DNA of 37,704 bases from Lachnospiraceae bacterium NE2001 (GTDB lineage: Bacteria > Bacillota > Clostridia > Lachnospirales > Lachnospiraceae). This document shows, piece by piece, positions 1-7,178 of the stretch. The stretch covers positions 1 through 37,704 of the forward strand of contig FOEK01000027.1 in NCBI GenBank assembly GCA_900110635.1, read 5' to 3'. A model generated the notes under the pieces. It worked only from the letters and a program-made list of their open reading frames with translations. It made no database searches and was not told the DNA's origin. Made by a program: the position numbers and the translations under genes. Every line of letters begins with the position of its first letter. Position 1 is the first letter of the stretch.

Positions 1-37
1 CTTTTTCAATGAAAGATAGACGATTTATTATAGATTG

Positions 38-715
38 TTAGAGCCCTTTAGTGCGATTCATCCCCGCCTTATAGAAGACGGAGTATTCTCGCTTAGTATT
101 GATAAATGTCACCATATCCGCCACCTTCTCCAGATCTGACGTAATATGTGATGACATAAGGATCGAGTTATCCTCGTCCTGCAGATACTCAAGGAAGATA
201 TCCAAGATTTCATTTCGCACAACAGGATCTAGTCCCGTTGTTGCTTCGTCCATAATGAGGAGCTTCGCTTTGTGTGAGAGACCTGCTGCAATCTGGAGTT
301 TCATCTTCATACCCTTGGAGAACTGTCCAAACTTCTTTGTATATGGAAGCTGGAATCTCTCTAGATAATTCTTAAAGCAATCATCGTCCCACTCCTTCCA
401 GATACCTCTCATTATCTTGGTCAGCTGCTTCGCTGACAGGTCATCATTGAACGGAAGTACATCGAAGATTGCCGCCATCTGTTCCTTAACCTCATGCTCA
501 TACTGAGGCATTTCTTTTCCTAGAAGCTTTATCTCACCGCTATCCCATTTGATTATATTAAGTAATGAATTTATAGTCGTGGTTTTGCCTGCACCGTTCT
601 GTCCGATAAAGCCCATAATACTTCCTTTCGGAACCTCAAAGCTCACGTTGTCCAGCGTGAACCCATCATACTTCTTCGTAAGACGCTTTATCTCTATCGC
701 ATTCTCAAAATCCAT
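38..715 (-). CDS. ABC transporter ATPase, C-terminally truncated
   Basis: ATP-binding subunit of an ABC-2 type exporter, expected to work at the inner face of the membrane with a permease that is not in the window. Walker A (GQNGAGKT) follows about residue 40; the signature FSKGMKMKLQ, Walker B LLIMDEATTGLDP and the switch histidine (SSHIT) are all present. The start at 715 is chosen because GGAGG lies 5 nt before it; an upstream in-frame extension to 781 would be read out of a palindromic repeat and is not believable. The protein is about 225 residues, whereas relatives of this type run to roughly 280-300. After VADMVTFIN the sequence departs from the family and stops, so the C-terminal 50-70 residues are lost by frameshift or rearrangement. 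The ATPase core is intact, so it may still be functional, but a decaying gene is likely. Confidence 0.75.
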   Translation of the reverse strand: MDFENAIEIKRLTKKYDGFTLDNVSFEVPKGSIMGFIGQNGAGKTTTINSLLNIIKWDSGEIKLLGKEMPQYEHEVKEQMAAIFDVLPFNDDLSAKQLTKIMRGIWKEWDDDCFKNYLERFQLPYTKKFGQFSKGMKMKLQIAAGLSHKAKLLIMDEATTGLDPVVRNEILDIFLEYLQDEDNSILMSSHITSDLEKVADMVTFINTKREYSVFYKAGMNRTKGL

Positions 716-747
716 ACTAACCTCCAATACACATGTGCGAGTGGGCA

Positions 748-776
748 TGTGCAATGGGGACTGTCCCCATTGCACA
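748..776. repeat. Short REP-like palindrome (copy A)
   Basis: Perfect inverted repeat with 14-nt arms around a single central base, built from TGTGCAATGGGGAC and its complement. It shares the GTGCAATGGGGAC core with four longer copies in this window and looks like a half-size derivative. It sits just upstream of the ABC ATPase gene. Confidence 0.85.
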
Positions 777-812
777 TACACTTGTCAATAGGCATTATTT
801 ATTGAAGCAAAA

Positions 813-873
813 AAAATAGTGCAGTGGGGACGGACCCCATTGCACCAAGGTCTGTCCCCACTTGCACTATTTT
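813..873. repeat. REP-like palindromic element (copy B)
   Basis: Near-perfect inverted repeat: arms of about 24 nt (AAAATAGTGCAGTGGGGAC on the left) with one bulge and one mismatch, around a 12-nt loop. It is almost identical to copy C at 3266-3320, including flanking DNA on one side. Size and palindromic form resemble REP elements moved in trans by RAYT-type Y1 transposases; no such transposase gene is in the window. Confidence 0.85.
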
Positions 874-904
874 CCATATAGACGAAAACCAGTTCATCAG
901 TTGC
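867..904 (-). pseudogene. Relic of a GNAT acetyltransferase gene tail
   Basis: On the minus strand this short stretch encodes TDELVFVYMEN, nearly the same as TDELIFVYMEK, the last residues of the GNAT gene at 3317-3796, and both run straight into a copy of the same palindrome. It appears to be the leftover 3' end of a second acetyltransferase copy. One A is missing relative to the intact copy, so the TAG stop inside the palindrome is out of frame here. The stop codon of the neighbouring secreted protein (897-899) falls inside this relic. Confidence 0.6.
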
Positions 905-3104
905 TACATTCACCATTGGCACCAACCCAATATCCGTCAATGTACTGATTGGTTGCCATATATCCATCGCCTTTGAAATAGTACCAGTTGCCATTAATCT
1001 TCTGCCACATATTGCACGGATACCAATTATTTGAGTCCTGATACCACCAGCCAGTTCCATCAGAACGCCAGGAACCTTGACCACCATAGGTACAGGAACC
1101 ATCGCCATTACACCACCAGCCATCTACCCATTCGCTAGAGGCCATATATCCTGAAGCATCAAAGTAATACCAGATTCCATTTATCTTCTGCCATTTACTT
1201 ACAGGATACCAACCTGAGCTGTCCTGAATCCACCAGCCTTTTCCATTACAATGCCAAGACAAGACCGGTTCATAGGTTTGTGAACCGTCAGCATTGTACC
1301 ACTTTCCGTCTCTCCACTCGTTGCTATACCTATCTCCAGAACATGCTGATTCCGAAGAGCCTCCTGATCCATTACCTGATTCACTGCTCGATCCATCTTC
1401 GACATTATCAGAAGCAGAATTATCTTCTTCGTCTTCTGCGCCATCTGTAAGCTCATATTTAATATAATGCTCTTTAACATATGCATATGCAGGAGACTTT
1501 GAGCTGCAGCGAATAGTTGGACAGTTTTTACCATCCGGAATACAACGGGTTCCCATATAAGTTATCTCATCAGGCAGAGTAATACTATTAACATGGCTGT
1601 ATGAAGAGAAACAGAAATCATCAAACTCAGTAATGCCTTCTTCAACCACAATATCTGTTGTATTATTAGCAAGTGTATCACTGAATAAGTTAGTTAACCT
1701 GCCTGTTCCAGAAAGAGTCAAGACACCATTTTCAAGTTTCCACGATATAGTATCTGTTATCATTTGATAAGTTTTCTTTGAACACTCATTTGTTTCTAAA
1801 TTAATAGTGTAAAATGTTGTAGCATGACTCTCCGATGCATAGAATACTAGATTGCTGCCATCCAAAAGCACCTTACAATCAGAAAGTGTTCCATCCACAA
1901 CATGTTCTTCGCCAATCTGATTACCTTCGCTATCAATAAACATATAGTGGAACTTATGAGTACTAAAGTAATCTGAGTTTGCCAGTTCAGTACCAGTGGT
2001 TTCGTTGTATTCTTTCCATATAAGAAGCATCTTATTATCATTTATTTTAAGAAACTGCATGTCACGAATATAACTAGTGTTACTCTTCAGCATCTTAAAA
2101 GAGGTCGATTCTTCGCTAAAATCAGCAGTTGGAGTTTTAGTTACGTATATACCAAAAGCTTCTTCTTCGAATTGATGATTTCCTGAAGTCATGGCTGTAG
2201 AACCAACAGTTATTATATTTGAACCCGCTACTGCTATGCCTCGTGGATTAACAACTTGTTCACTTAAGCCATAAGTGACTCTAAAATCATATATATTTAT
2301 AGAGTTAGATATAATGGAGTCAAAGAAATGATCTTCACTTATTTTAGTAATACTGACTACTGAATCCACACATTTTTCAAGGAAGTATATATTATCCTTG
2401 TCTGTTGCTGCGAGATTCAACGAATTTGTGTGTGTTCCTCCAGCAAACGAATTTCCAACAAGCTCCATTTTATCCTTATTAATCTGAAGCGCAAGATACC
2501 CATTATGACAATTTTCAACCGAAGGATCATAATAACCCTTTACCGCAGTGAATAAATACAGATAACCGTTTACTTCAAGTGCGTCCAGTCCAAATCTATC
2601 AAAAGGACTACTCATACCTTCTTTGAAGCTCATTACAACATTTTCCCAATACTCTTCGTAATTTCCTTTTACAGAACAGGATGATACCCTCTCCCATTTC
2701 TTAGTATACTTTACAATTCGAAGGATTTCTTTATCATCATTTTGCTCCTCATTCATCTGACCAAAAAAGAAATAATAAGCATCACTTCCTTCATAAAAGC
2801 CTCCAAACAAAGGAAGTTCAAAATCTATAGATGTTCTGGATGTGATGTTGAAGTTCGAATCATAGTCTTCAATATACACTTTATTCTCACCATAATAGGG
2901 AGCAACAACGACTTCATATCCAGCATCTTTCTTTATAATATAAGATCTTCTGTAGGCTGTACTATTCGTATTATTACTAACATGCATTGGAACCAAACCA
3001 CCATCTGCATGTGCATCAAATGCAGTACTAAAAGAAAGTGCAAATACTAGAAATAGTGCAAGACATATACTGATATATTTGTTTCTCGATTCTACTATTC
3101 TCAT
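897..3104 (-). CDS. Secreted cell-wall-binding surface protein
   Basis: A 735-residue exported protein. Residues 1-33 are a signal peptide (positive n-region, hydrophobic core, AHA cleavage site). Residues about 40-450 contain repeated beta-strand-like segments, possibly a propeller, that I do not assign to a family. Around 460-570 lies one BspA-type leucine-rich repeat unit (SITLPDEITYMGTRCIPDG). A Ser/Gly/Asp/Glu-rich linker follows, then two tandem units of about 60 residues rich in Trp, Tyr and Gly (GWWIQDSSGWYP, then KINGIWYYFDASGYM; GWWYQDSNNWYP, then KINGNWYYFKGDGYM). These match choline-binding/CW_binding_1 repeats that hold proteins on the cell wall. The start has an upstream GGAGG 9 nt away. 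It appears monocistronic. Its stop codon lies in DNA resembling the end of an acetyltransferase gene, so the extreme C terminus may be altered. Ligand unknown. Confidence 0.85.
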   Translation of the reverse strand: MRIVESRNKYISICLALFLVFALSFSTAFDAHADGGLVPMHVSNNTNSTAYRRSYIIKKDAGYEVVVAPYYGENKVYIEDYDSNFNITSRTSIDFELPLFGGFYEGSDAYYFFFGQMNEEQNDDKEILRIVKYTKKWERVSSCSVKGNYEEYWENVVMSFKEGMSSPFDRFGLDALEVNGYLYLFTAVKGYYDPSVENCHNGYLALQINKDKMELVGNSFAGGTHTNSLNLAATDKDNIYFLEKCVDSVVSITKISEDHFFDSIISNSINIYDFRVTYGLSEQVVNPRGIAVAGSNIITVGSTAMTSGNHQFEEEAFGIYVTKTPTADFSEESTSFKMLKSNTSYIRDMQFLKINDNKMLLIWKEYNETTGTELANSDYFSTHKFHYMFIDSEGNQIGEEHVVDGTLSDCKVLLDGSNLVFYASESHATTFYTINLETNECSKKTYQMITDTISWKLENGVLTLSGTGRLTNLFSDTLANNTTDIVVEEGITEFDDFCFSSYSHVNSITLPDEITYMGTRCIPDGKNCPTIRCSSKSPAYAYVKEHYIKYELTDGAEDEEDNSASDNVEDGSSSESGNGSGGSSESACSGDRYSNEWRDGKWYNADGSQTYEPVLSWHCNGKGWWIQDSSGWYPVSKWQKINGIWYYFDASGYMASSEWVDGWWCNGDGSCTYGGQGSWRSDGTGWWYQDSNNWYPCNMWQKINGNWYYFKGDGYMATNQYIDGYWVGANGECSN

Positions 3105-3236
3105 CTGATGATACCTCCTGGATCACATAAAATGTATTTTGTATTAAACATCTATATCAAAAAACTCCAGTTAAAACTCTAGGTAATATTATAACGAAGA
3201 ACATAGAACTCTTCAACATTGCAATAATTCAAAAGG

Positions 3237-3252
3237 GGCTCCTTTCGGAGCC
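3237..3252 (-). terminator. Terminator of the TetR-GNAT operon
   Basis: GGCTCC/GGAGCC stem with a GAAA loop, followed on the minus strand by CCCCTTTTG. It lies just past palindromic copy C, so transcripts of the GNAT genes would carry that palindrome in their 3' UTR. Confidence 0.65.
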
Positions 3253-3265
3253 GCCTCTCTACTAT

Positions 3266-3320
3266 ATAGTGCAGTGGGGACGGACCCCATTGCACCAAGG
3301 TCTGTCCCCACTTGCACTAT
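3266..3320. repeat. REP-like palindromic element (copy C)
   Basis: Inverted repeat ATAGTGCAGTGGGGACGG with the matching right arm and a CCATTGCACCAA-type loop, nearly identical to copy B. It overlaps the last codons of the GNAT gene and supplies its TAG stop. Confidence 0.85.
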
Positions 3321-3796
3321 TTTTCCATATAGACGAATATCAGTTCATCAGTTACTGCTTCCTGCTTGAACTTCTTAAATCCATTCTTCTCGTAGAGACG
3401 AATATTATCTACGCTTCTCGTACTTGTAAATAGCTCATATCTTTTATTCGAATAATACTTTTGAATCTCATTTAGAAGTTTTGTTCCATAACCCTGTCCT
3501 CTAAAATCAGGATGAACCATAAGCTTTCCAATGTATGCTGTTCCATCTTTTTCATAGGCTCTTACCGATCCAATAATCTTTCCGTTTTCATTACTTAACT
3601 CAGTATCCTTCTCGCTTTCATCAAAGACCATTTTCAATACAATTCCATTATTATATTCCTCGATAACTTCCTCCAATGTTTCTTTAAGCGGAGGTATATC
3701 ATCTGTTCCAAATAGTGCTGCTTCACTTTGATATGCAAGATACTGAAGTTCAAGGATTTCTTTTAAATCTTCTATTTCGGCTTTTATAATTTTCAT
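3317..3796 (-). CDS. GNAT family N-acetyltransferase
   Basis: A 159-residue acetyl-CoA-dependent N-acetyltransferase; substrate cannot be read from the sequence. The acetyl-CoA pyrophosphate loop is visible as HPDFRGQGYGTKLL (R/Q-x-x-G-x-G/A), preceded by the beta-strand YIGKLMVHP, and the C-terminal SVDNIRLYEKNGFKKF segment is typical. Length is normal for the family. AAGGA lies about 8-9 nt before the start. It is the last gene of a TetR-GNAT-GNAT operon, 16 nt after the preceding GNAT. Its final codons and TAG stop lie within a palindromic repeat. Confidence 0.9.
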   Translation of the reverse strand: MKIIKAEIEDLKEILELQYLAYQSEAALFGTDDIPPLKETLEEVIEEYNNGIVLKMVFDESEKDTELSNENGKIIGSVRAYEKDGTAYIGKLMVHPDFRGQGYGTKLLNEIQKYYSNKRYELFTSTRSVDNIRLYEKNGFKKFKQEAVTDELIFVYMEK

Positions 3797-3812
3797 AACT
3801 AATTTCCTTTAT

Positions 3813-4325
3813 TTATAGTTTTATTCGATACACATCTGCCTCTTCACCTTGAAACTCAAAGCTTCTCTCATACACGCCACCATTCTTTACAATGGTTTTA
3901 ACTGACGGCTCGTTACTTCTTTCTACAGAAAGCTGGAGTGAGGCAAGGCCACTGTTTCTTGCAACATCTAAAAGCTGGTGTAGCATTTCAGTCGCATAAC
4001 CTTTGTGTCTCTCTGACGGACGAACACTATAGCCAGTGTTACCAAAGTCAACAAGAAAGCCATTCAGTTCGTGACGAAAATCAATGATACCTACGATTGC
4101 ATCTTTTTCATCAAAGGCAAAAAATGTATCTGTTACAACCCAATCCGGATTAACCGTCTCCTCTGAGATATTATCAGTTACACTCTTTAACCAGTCCTCA
4201 TATGAATCCATCTGATCAAGAAGTTCACTACCGTTTATTGTCTGTTCTCCGTTATCCAGAAACTCCTGCTTGAAAGCCAGAGCCTCATCCTTATGTTTCT
4301 CTGTTGGTCTTATAAATCTAATCAT
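3813..4325 (-). CDS. GNAT family N-acetyltransferase
   Basis: A 170-residue acetyltransferase of the GNAT fold. The central strand VDFGNTGYSVRPSERHKGYA carries the acetyl-CoA-binding R-x-x-G-x-A signature, and the downstream SVERSNEPSVKTIVKNGG segment is characteristic of GNATs with small-molecule or amino-group acceptors. The start has an excellent GGAGG 5 nt upstream, and the ORF overlaps the TetR gene by 8 nt, implying translational coupling. Being under TetR control with a second GNAT suggests a drug or metabolite modification role, which is inference. Confidence 0.9.
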   Translation of the reverse strand: MIRFIRPTEKHKDEALAFKQEFLDNGEQTINGSELLDQMDSYEDWLKSVTDNISEETVNPDWVVTDTFFAFDEKDAIVGIIDFRHELNGFLVDFGNTGYSVRPSERHKGYATEMLHQLLDVARNSGLASLQLSVERSNEPSVKTIVKNGGVYERSFEFQGEEADVYRIKL

Positions 4326-4896
4326 TTTTTCCTCCTATCAACTGTCTTCTAATGTGTTCAGTTATCGATTTAGACACCTTTTTCTTCATCGGCACAATCC
4401 TGCTCCACATCCTGACTCCCTGATATGAATACAGGATTATATTAACCATCTCATCGATGTCTACCTCATTAAACTCGCCGTTTTTTATTCCGTATTTGAT
4501 CAGAGCCGACCACCTTTTAATACTCTTCTTATTAAGTGTCTCCATAAATTGTGAATCCACCACTTCGCCGTATTCATATATAGCAGCTGTGAGCGAATCC
4601 TCCGGATGATTCATCTCATCTTCCATATGCTTTAATACATTTTCAAGAATCGTAGTGGCTGGCACTTTGTTCTTAATATCCTGTTCGAAGTTCATCTCAT
4701 CTGCGCTGGTCTTTCTTTCCAGGATAGCCTCAAAGAGTTCCGTAGTGCTGGAGAAATGACTATAGAGACCTCCGCGACTCATATCCGTAATACTACATAC
4801 ATCCTTCATTGTGACCTGTTTAAAACCCTTCTCTGCAAAAAGGGCATAGGATACATCCATAATATGTTCTCTTGTTTGTTCTCCTTTTGTTGGCAT
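4318..4896 (-). CDS. TetR family transcriptional repressor
   Basis: A 192-residue TetR-type regulator. The N-terminal helix-turn-helix spans about residues 10-55 (REHIMDVSYALFAEKGFKQVTMKDV, SRGGLYSHFSSTTELF); the remainder is the ligand-binding and dimer domain. GAGGTG lies 5 nt before the start. It heads the operon with the two acetyltransferases. Its own promoter contains two palindromes sharing the GACAC/GTGTC half-site, so autorepression and control of the GNAT genes is strongly suggested. The inducer is unknown. Confidence 0.92.
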   Translation of the reverse strand: MPTKGEQTREHIMDVSYALFAEKGFKQVTMKDVCSITDMSRGGLYSHFSSTTELFEAILERKTSADEMNFEQDIKNKVPATTILENVLKHMEDEMNHPEDSLTAAIYEYGEVVDSQFMETLNKKSIKRWSALIKYGIKNGEFNEVDIDEMVNIILYSYQGVRMWSRIVPMKKKVSKSITEHIRRQLIGGKND

Positions 4897-4915
4897 ATCA
4901 TCACCTCAGTATTTT

Positions 4916-4967
4916 CGACACCAGTGTCGTTTTTTCTCATTTTAGACACGCGTGTCGATTTTGTCAA
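4916..4967 (-). promoter_or_regulatory. TetR operon promoter with two operators
   Basis: On the minus strand TTGACA (4962-4967) and TAAAAT (4939-4944) are separated by exactly 17 nt. The spacer contains the perfect palindrome GACACGCGTGTC (4945-4956). A second site, CGACACCAGTGTCG (4916-4929), lies just downstream of the -10. Occupancy by the adjacent TetR protein would block RNA polymerase at both positions. Assignment of TetR as the ligand is inference from position and symmetry. Confidence 0.85.
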
Positions 4968-4992
4968 GTGTTTTTTTCACGTAAAATAAAAA

Positions 4993-5018
4993 ACATCTGC
5001 ACTTGCAAATGCAGATGT
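4993..5018 (-). terminator. Terminator after the 105-residue membrane protein
   Basis: ACATCTGCA/TGCAGATGT stem with an 8-nt loop, followed on the minus strand by TTTTTTATTTT. It separates the small membrane protein gene from the TetR operon promoter. Confidence 0.85.
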
Positions 5019-5046
5019 CTCTTATTTTCACTAAACATATATAGTT

Positions 5047-5364
5047 TTACATTCCACTGGTAAAAATAAAAAAGAAGAATAATCCAACGCCACAACTAAG
5101 CCATAAAATAATTGAGGCAACGAGATAGAATATATTATCGTTGGAACGAGTACTTTCATTAATCTGCCTTATCGCAGCAATAATAATCCACACAAAGTAA
5201 AACAACGGCATGAGCAAATGACACACGAACAGAGGAAGAAACTCCCATTCATTACGATAGGTATACCACCTGCCGTCCTTCCAGCAGTACCAAATTATGG
5301 TGAGCAAAGCCAAAACAATTGGCGGAAGTATAAACACTATCTTTTTTATCAAACTCTTTTTCAT
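5047..5364 (-). CDS. Small membrane protein, function unknown
   Basis: A 105-residue protein I do not recognise. Three hydrophobic helices are visible at about residues 8-26, 42-64 and 78-101, with a short charged loop (WKDGRWYTYRNEWE) between the first two and RQINESTRSND between the second and third. A GAGG lies 9 nt before the ATG. It stands alone between two terminators (4993-5018 downstream, 5448-5486 upstream), so it should be a single-gene transcript. Confidence 0.7.
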   Translation of the reverse strand: MKKSLIKKIVFILPPIVLALLTIIWYCWKDGRWYTYRNEWEFLPLFVCHLLMPLFYFVWIIIAAIRQINESTRSNDNIFYLVASIILWLSCGVGLFFFFIFTSGM

Positions 5365-5447
5365 TCACCTAAACCTCTTCCCTTATCACATTACATTTAA
5401 TCAAATATTATTTTAATATGTACTGTCAATAGTAAATATTGAAAAAT

Positions 5448-5486
5448 AAACTGTGCGAGCAGGAACGATTCCTACTCGCACAGTTT
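5448..5486 (-). terminator. Terminator of the hicB-like gene
   Basis: Long stem AAACTGTGCGAG/CTCGCACAGTTT; on the minus strand it is followed by ATTTTTCAA. It lies 17 nt beyond the stop of the HicB gene. Confidence 0.85.
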
Positions 5487-5502
5487 ATTAATTTGATATT
5501 AC

Positions 5503-5892
5503 TTAGTATACTCCTAATTTTGTTTTTAGCGCTTCCTGAAGGACTTGAGAAAAATTAATATTTGCTTCGATAGCTATTTCATTAAGCCATTCTGGAATAG
5601 ATAACGTCTTCTTTACTGCCTTGTTATTGAATTGTTTTCTGTATGAAAAAGTATCGCAAGAAATAAATGATACATAATCATCAGAAATTATATTCTTAAT
5701 ATTGCTTGGCTCTGGAATATCCTTTTTATCTTCTTCATATGAATACAGTAATAAAGCAAGCGCATCTTCAGCCATATCAATGGCATCTGCCAAATCTTCA
5801 CCCTGAGTAGCACAAGGTAAATCTGGAAATGAAACACTATATCCTCCATCATCTTCTTGATGAAATATTGCTGGATAAACATATTTTGCCAT
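5503..5892 (-). CDS. hicB: HicB-family antitoxin-like protein, no HicA
   Basis: A 129-residue HicB-type protein. The N-terminal HicB domain (YPAIFHQEDDGGYSVSFPDL, followed by the GEDLADAIDMAEDAL helix) occupies about residues 4-55, and a ribbon-helix-helix/omega-like DNA-binding segment (KKTLSIPEWLNEIAIEANIN) lies near residues 94-125. GGAGG stands 7 nt before the ATG. In type II systems HicB neutralises the RNase HicA. I see no HicA-like ORF with a GSHHH-type motif on either side, so this is a solitary antitoxin or a stand-alone regulator. Its promoter spacer is filled by a perfect 16-bp palindrome, which argues that DNA binding and autoregulation are retained. Confidence 0.9.
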   Translation of the reverse strand: MAKYVYPAIFHQEDDGGYSVSFPDLPCATQGEDLADAIDMAEDALALLLYSYEEDKKDIPEPSNIKNIISDDYVSFISCDTFSYRKQFNNKAVKKTLSIPEWLNEIAIEANINFSQVLQEALKTKLGVY

Positions 5893-5962
5893 CTTGTTCC
5901 TCCTTATATATAAGACAAAAAACGATAACTATTTTAAACCGGCTCCCATATATATTAATATA

Positions 5963-5991
5963 AGTATACTACGTAATATTACGTATATCAA
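5963..5991 (-). promoter_or_regulatory. hicB promoter with palindromic operator
   Basis: Minus-strand TTGATA (5986-5991), 17-nt spacer, TATACT (5963-5968). The spacer holds the perfect palindrome TACGTAATATTACGTA (5970-5985). This fits autorepression by the HicB ribbon-helix-helix domain; that binding is inferred, not shown. Confidence 0.8.
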
Positions 5992-6010
5992 CCAGATAGA
6001 GGAATTGAAA

Positions 6011-6949
6011 TTATACTTTTTGTTCAACCTCCGTAGAGTCATTTTCAAAGATTCGGTTTATCCATTTGATGCGTCGCTTCATACACCTGCGTACAATAGA
6101 GCTTTTTGTCGCTGCCTCATAGCCGTGACAAGTCCTCTTTATTTTATGTGCCTCGACAGATACTCCTTCTGCTCGAAGTTTTTTAGCAAACTCAATTCCT
6201 TCATCTCGAAGTGAATCAAAGTCTGCCACTTCAATATATGTATCAGGGTAGAAACTAAGTGAATAGATTTCCGAGATTGAAGCATATCTGGTTTTGTCCT
6301 GATTATCAAGATACATATCCCAAAAGAGTTTGGTACACCTGGAATCCCAGATAGGAGTATCAGTAAATCGTTTCATTGACTCTGTACCCATTCTTTTATC
6401 AACTACTGGATATATCAATATCAAGCCTTTCGGAAGAGGCTGTTTCCTATCATATAACATAACGGTAATAGCACTTGCAATATTTCCTCCGGCGCTATCG
6501 CCAACTGCGATTATTTTGTCTTTATTAATATCGAGGTTCTTGGCATTTTTTAACACCCACATATAAGTCTGATAGCAATCTTCAATTGCAACAGGATATT
6601 TATACTTAGGCATTAATCGATAGTCTGGCATCACCACTTTGCAGTGTACCTTTTTGGCGTACCATTTAGCGAATTTATAATGTGAACTAAAGGCTTTCAT
6701 CAGATATCCGCCGCCATGAAAGAACATAATACACGGAAGCTCACCACTATAGTTTTTAGGTTCAATGATGAGTGTTGGAATCTTATCGCCTTTATATCCA
6801 GGCGTGGAAATCTTCTTTACGGTAACATATTTATCAGAGTCGCATCTGATAAACGAGTAAGCAAAATTAACTAGTGGGTAGATGCGGCACATTAATCCTC
6901 CGCTGATCAATGGGAGCCAGGTCATCTCTTTATCAATATCATATTTCAT
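6011..6949 (-). CDS. Alpha/beta hydrolase, HSL-type esterase
   Basis: A 312-residue carboxylesterase/lipase of the hormone-sensitive-lipase (family IV) group. The oxyanion-hole motif HGGGY appears near residue 80, the nucleophile elbow GDSAGG near 150, a candidate catalytic acid in EVADFDSLRDEG near 240 and the catalytic histidine in CHGYE near 270. There is no signal peptide, so it should be cytosolic, although the N terminus has a hydrophobic stretch. GGAAGGGG precedes the start by 8 nt. The natural ester substrate is unknown. The hicB promoter begins only about 20 nt after its stop. Confidence 0.9.
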   Translation of the reverse strand: MKYDIDKEMTWLPLISGGLMCRIYPLVNFAYSFIRCDSDKYVTVKKISTPGYKGDKIPTLIIEPKNYSGELPCIMFFHGGGYLMKAFSSHYKFAKWYAKKVHCKVVMPDYRLMPKYKYPVAIEDCYQTYMWVLKNAKNLDINKDKIIAVGDSAGGNIASAITVMLYDRKQPLPKGLILIYPVVDKRMGTESMKRFTDTPIWDSRCTKLFWDMYLDNQDKTRYASISEIYSLSFYPDTYIEVADFDSLRDEGIEFAKKLRAEGVSVEAHKIKRTCHGYEAATKSSIVRRCMKRRIKWINRIFENDSTEVEQKV

Positions 6950-7083
6950 ATCTTTTGCCCCTTCCTTCGAATAACTGCTTTATGAGTCATCGTACTAAAA
7001 GTCTGTTTTTTCATTTTATACCAATTCTCTTTTTGTTTTCAACTATTCTTCAATTAATACAGATTTAATAAAATAACAATGTT

Positions 7084-7119
7084 CATTTAAGGATTATTTA
7101 ATAACTTATCTCGTATAAT
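7084..7119 (+). promoter_or_regulatory. Promoter P1 with 22-bp direct-repeat box
   Basis: A 22-bp box (7084-7105) made of two 11-bp direct repeats with TTTAAGG and TTTAATA cores is followed by 8 nt and the -10 hexamer TATAAT (7114-7119). There is no good -35; the box occupies that position. The same box and the same 8-nt spacing occur at 26428-26463 and 26991-27026. The arrangement is typical of activation by an OmpR/PhoB-type response regulator. Confidence 0.75.
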
Positions 7120-7178
7120 GCACCCATAAGATACAAAACAAAGCAATGGAAAAACAGAAAGGAAAGATTATAAATAAA

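Noticed and set aside
716-781. N-terminal extension of the ABC ATPase to 781
   Set aside because: It would translate a palindromic repeat and has no ribosome site; GGAGG is placed for the ATG at 715.
785-1123. 112-residue minus-strand ORF
   Set aside because: Out of frame with the surface protein gene, whose repeats explain its Trp/Gly content; its end is the GNAT relic plus palindrome.
5400-6010. HicA toxin partner of HicB
   Set aside because: Both flanks were read on both strands; they hold a terminator, the promoter and the esterase end, and no small ORF with HicA features.
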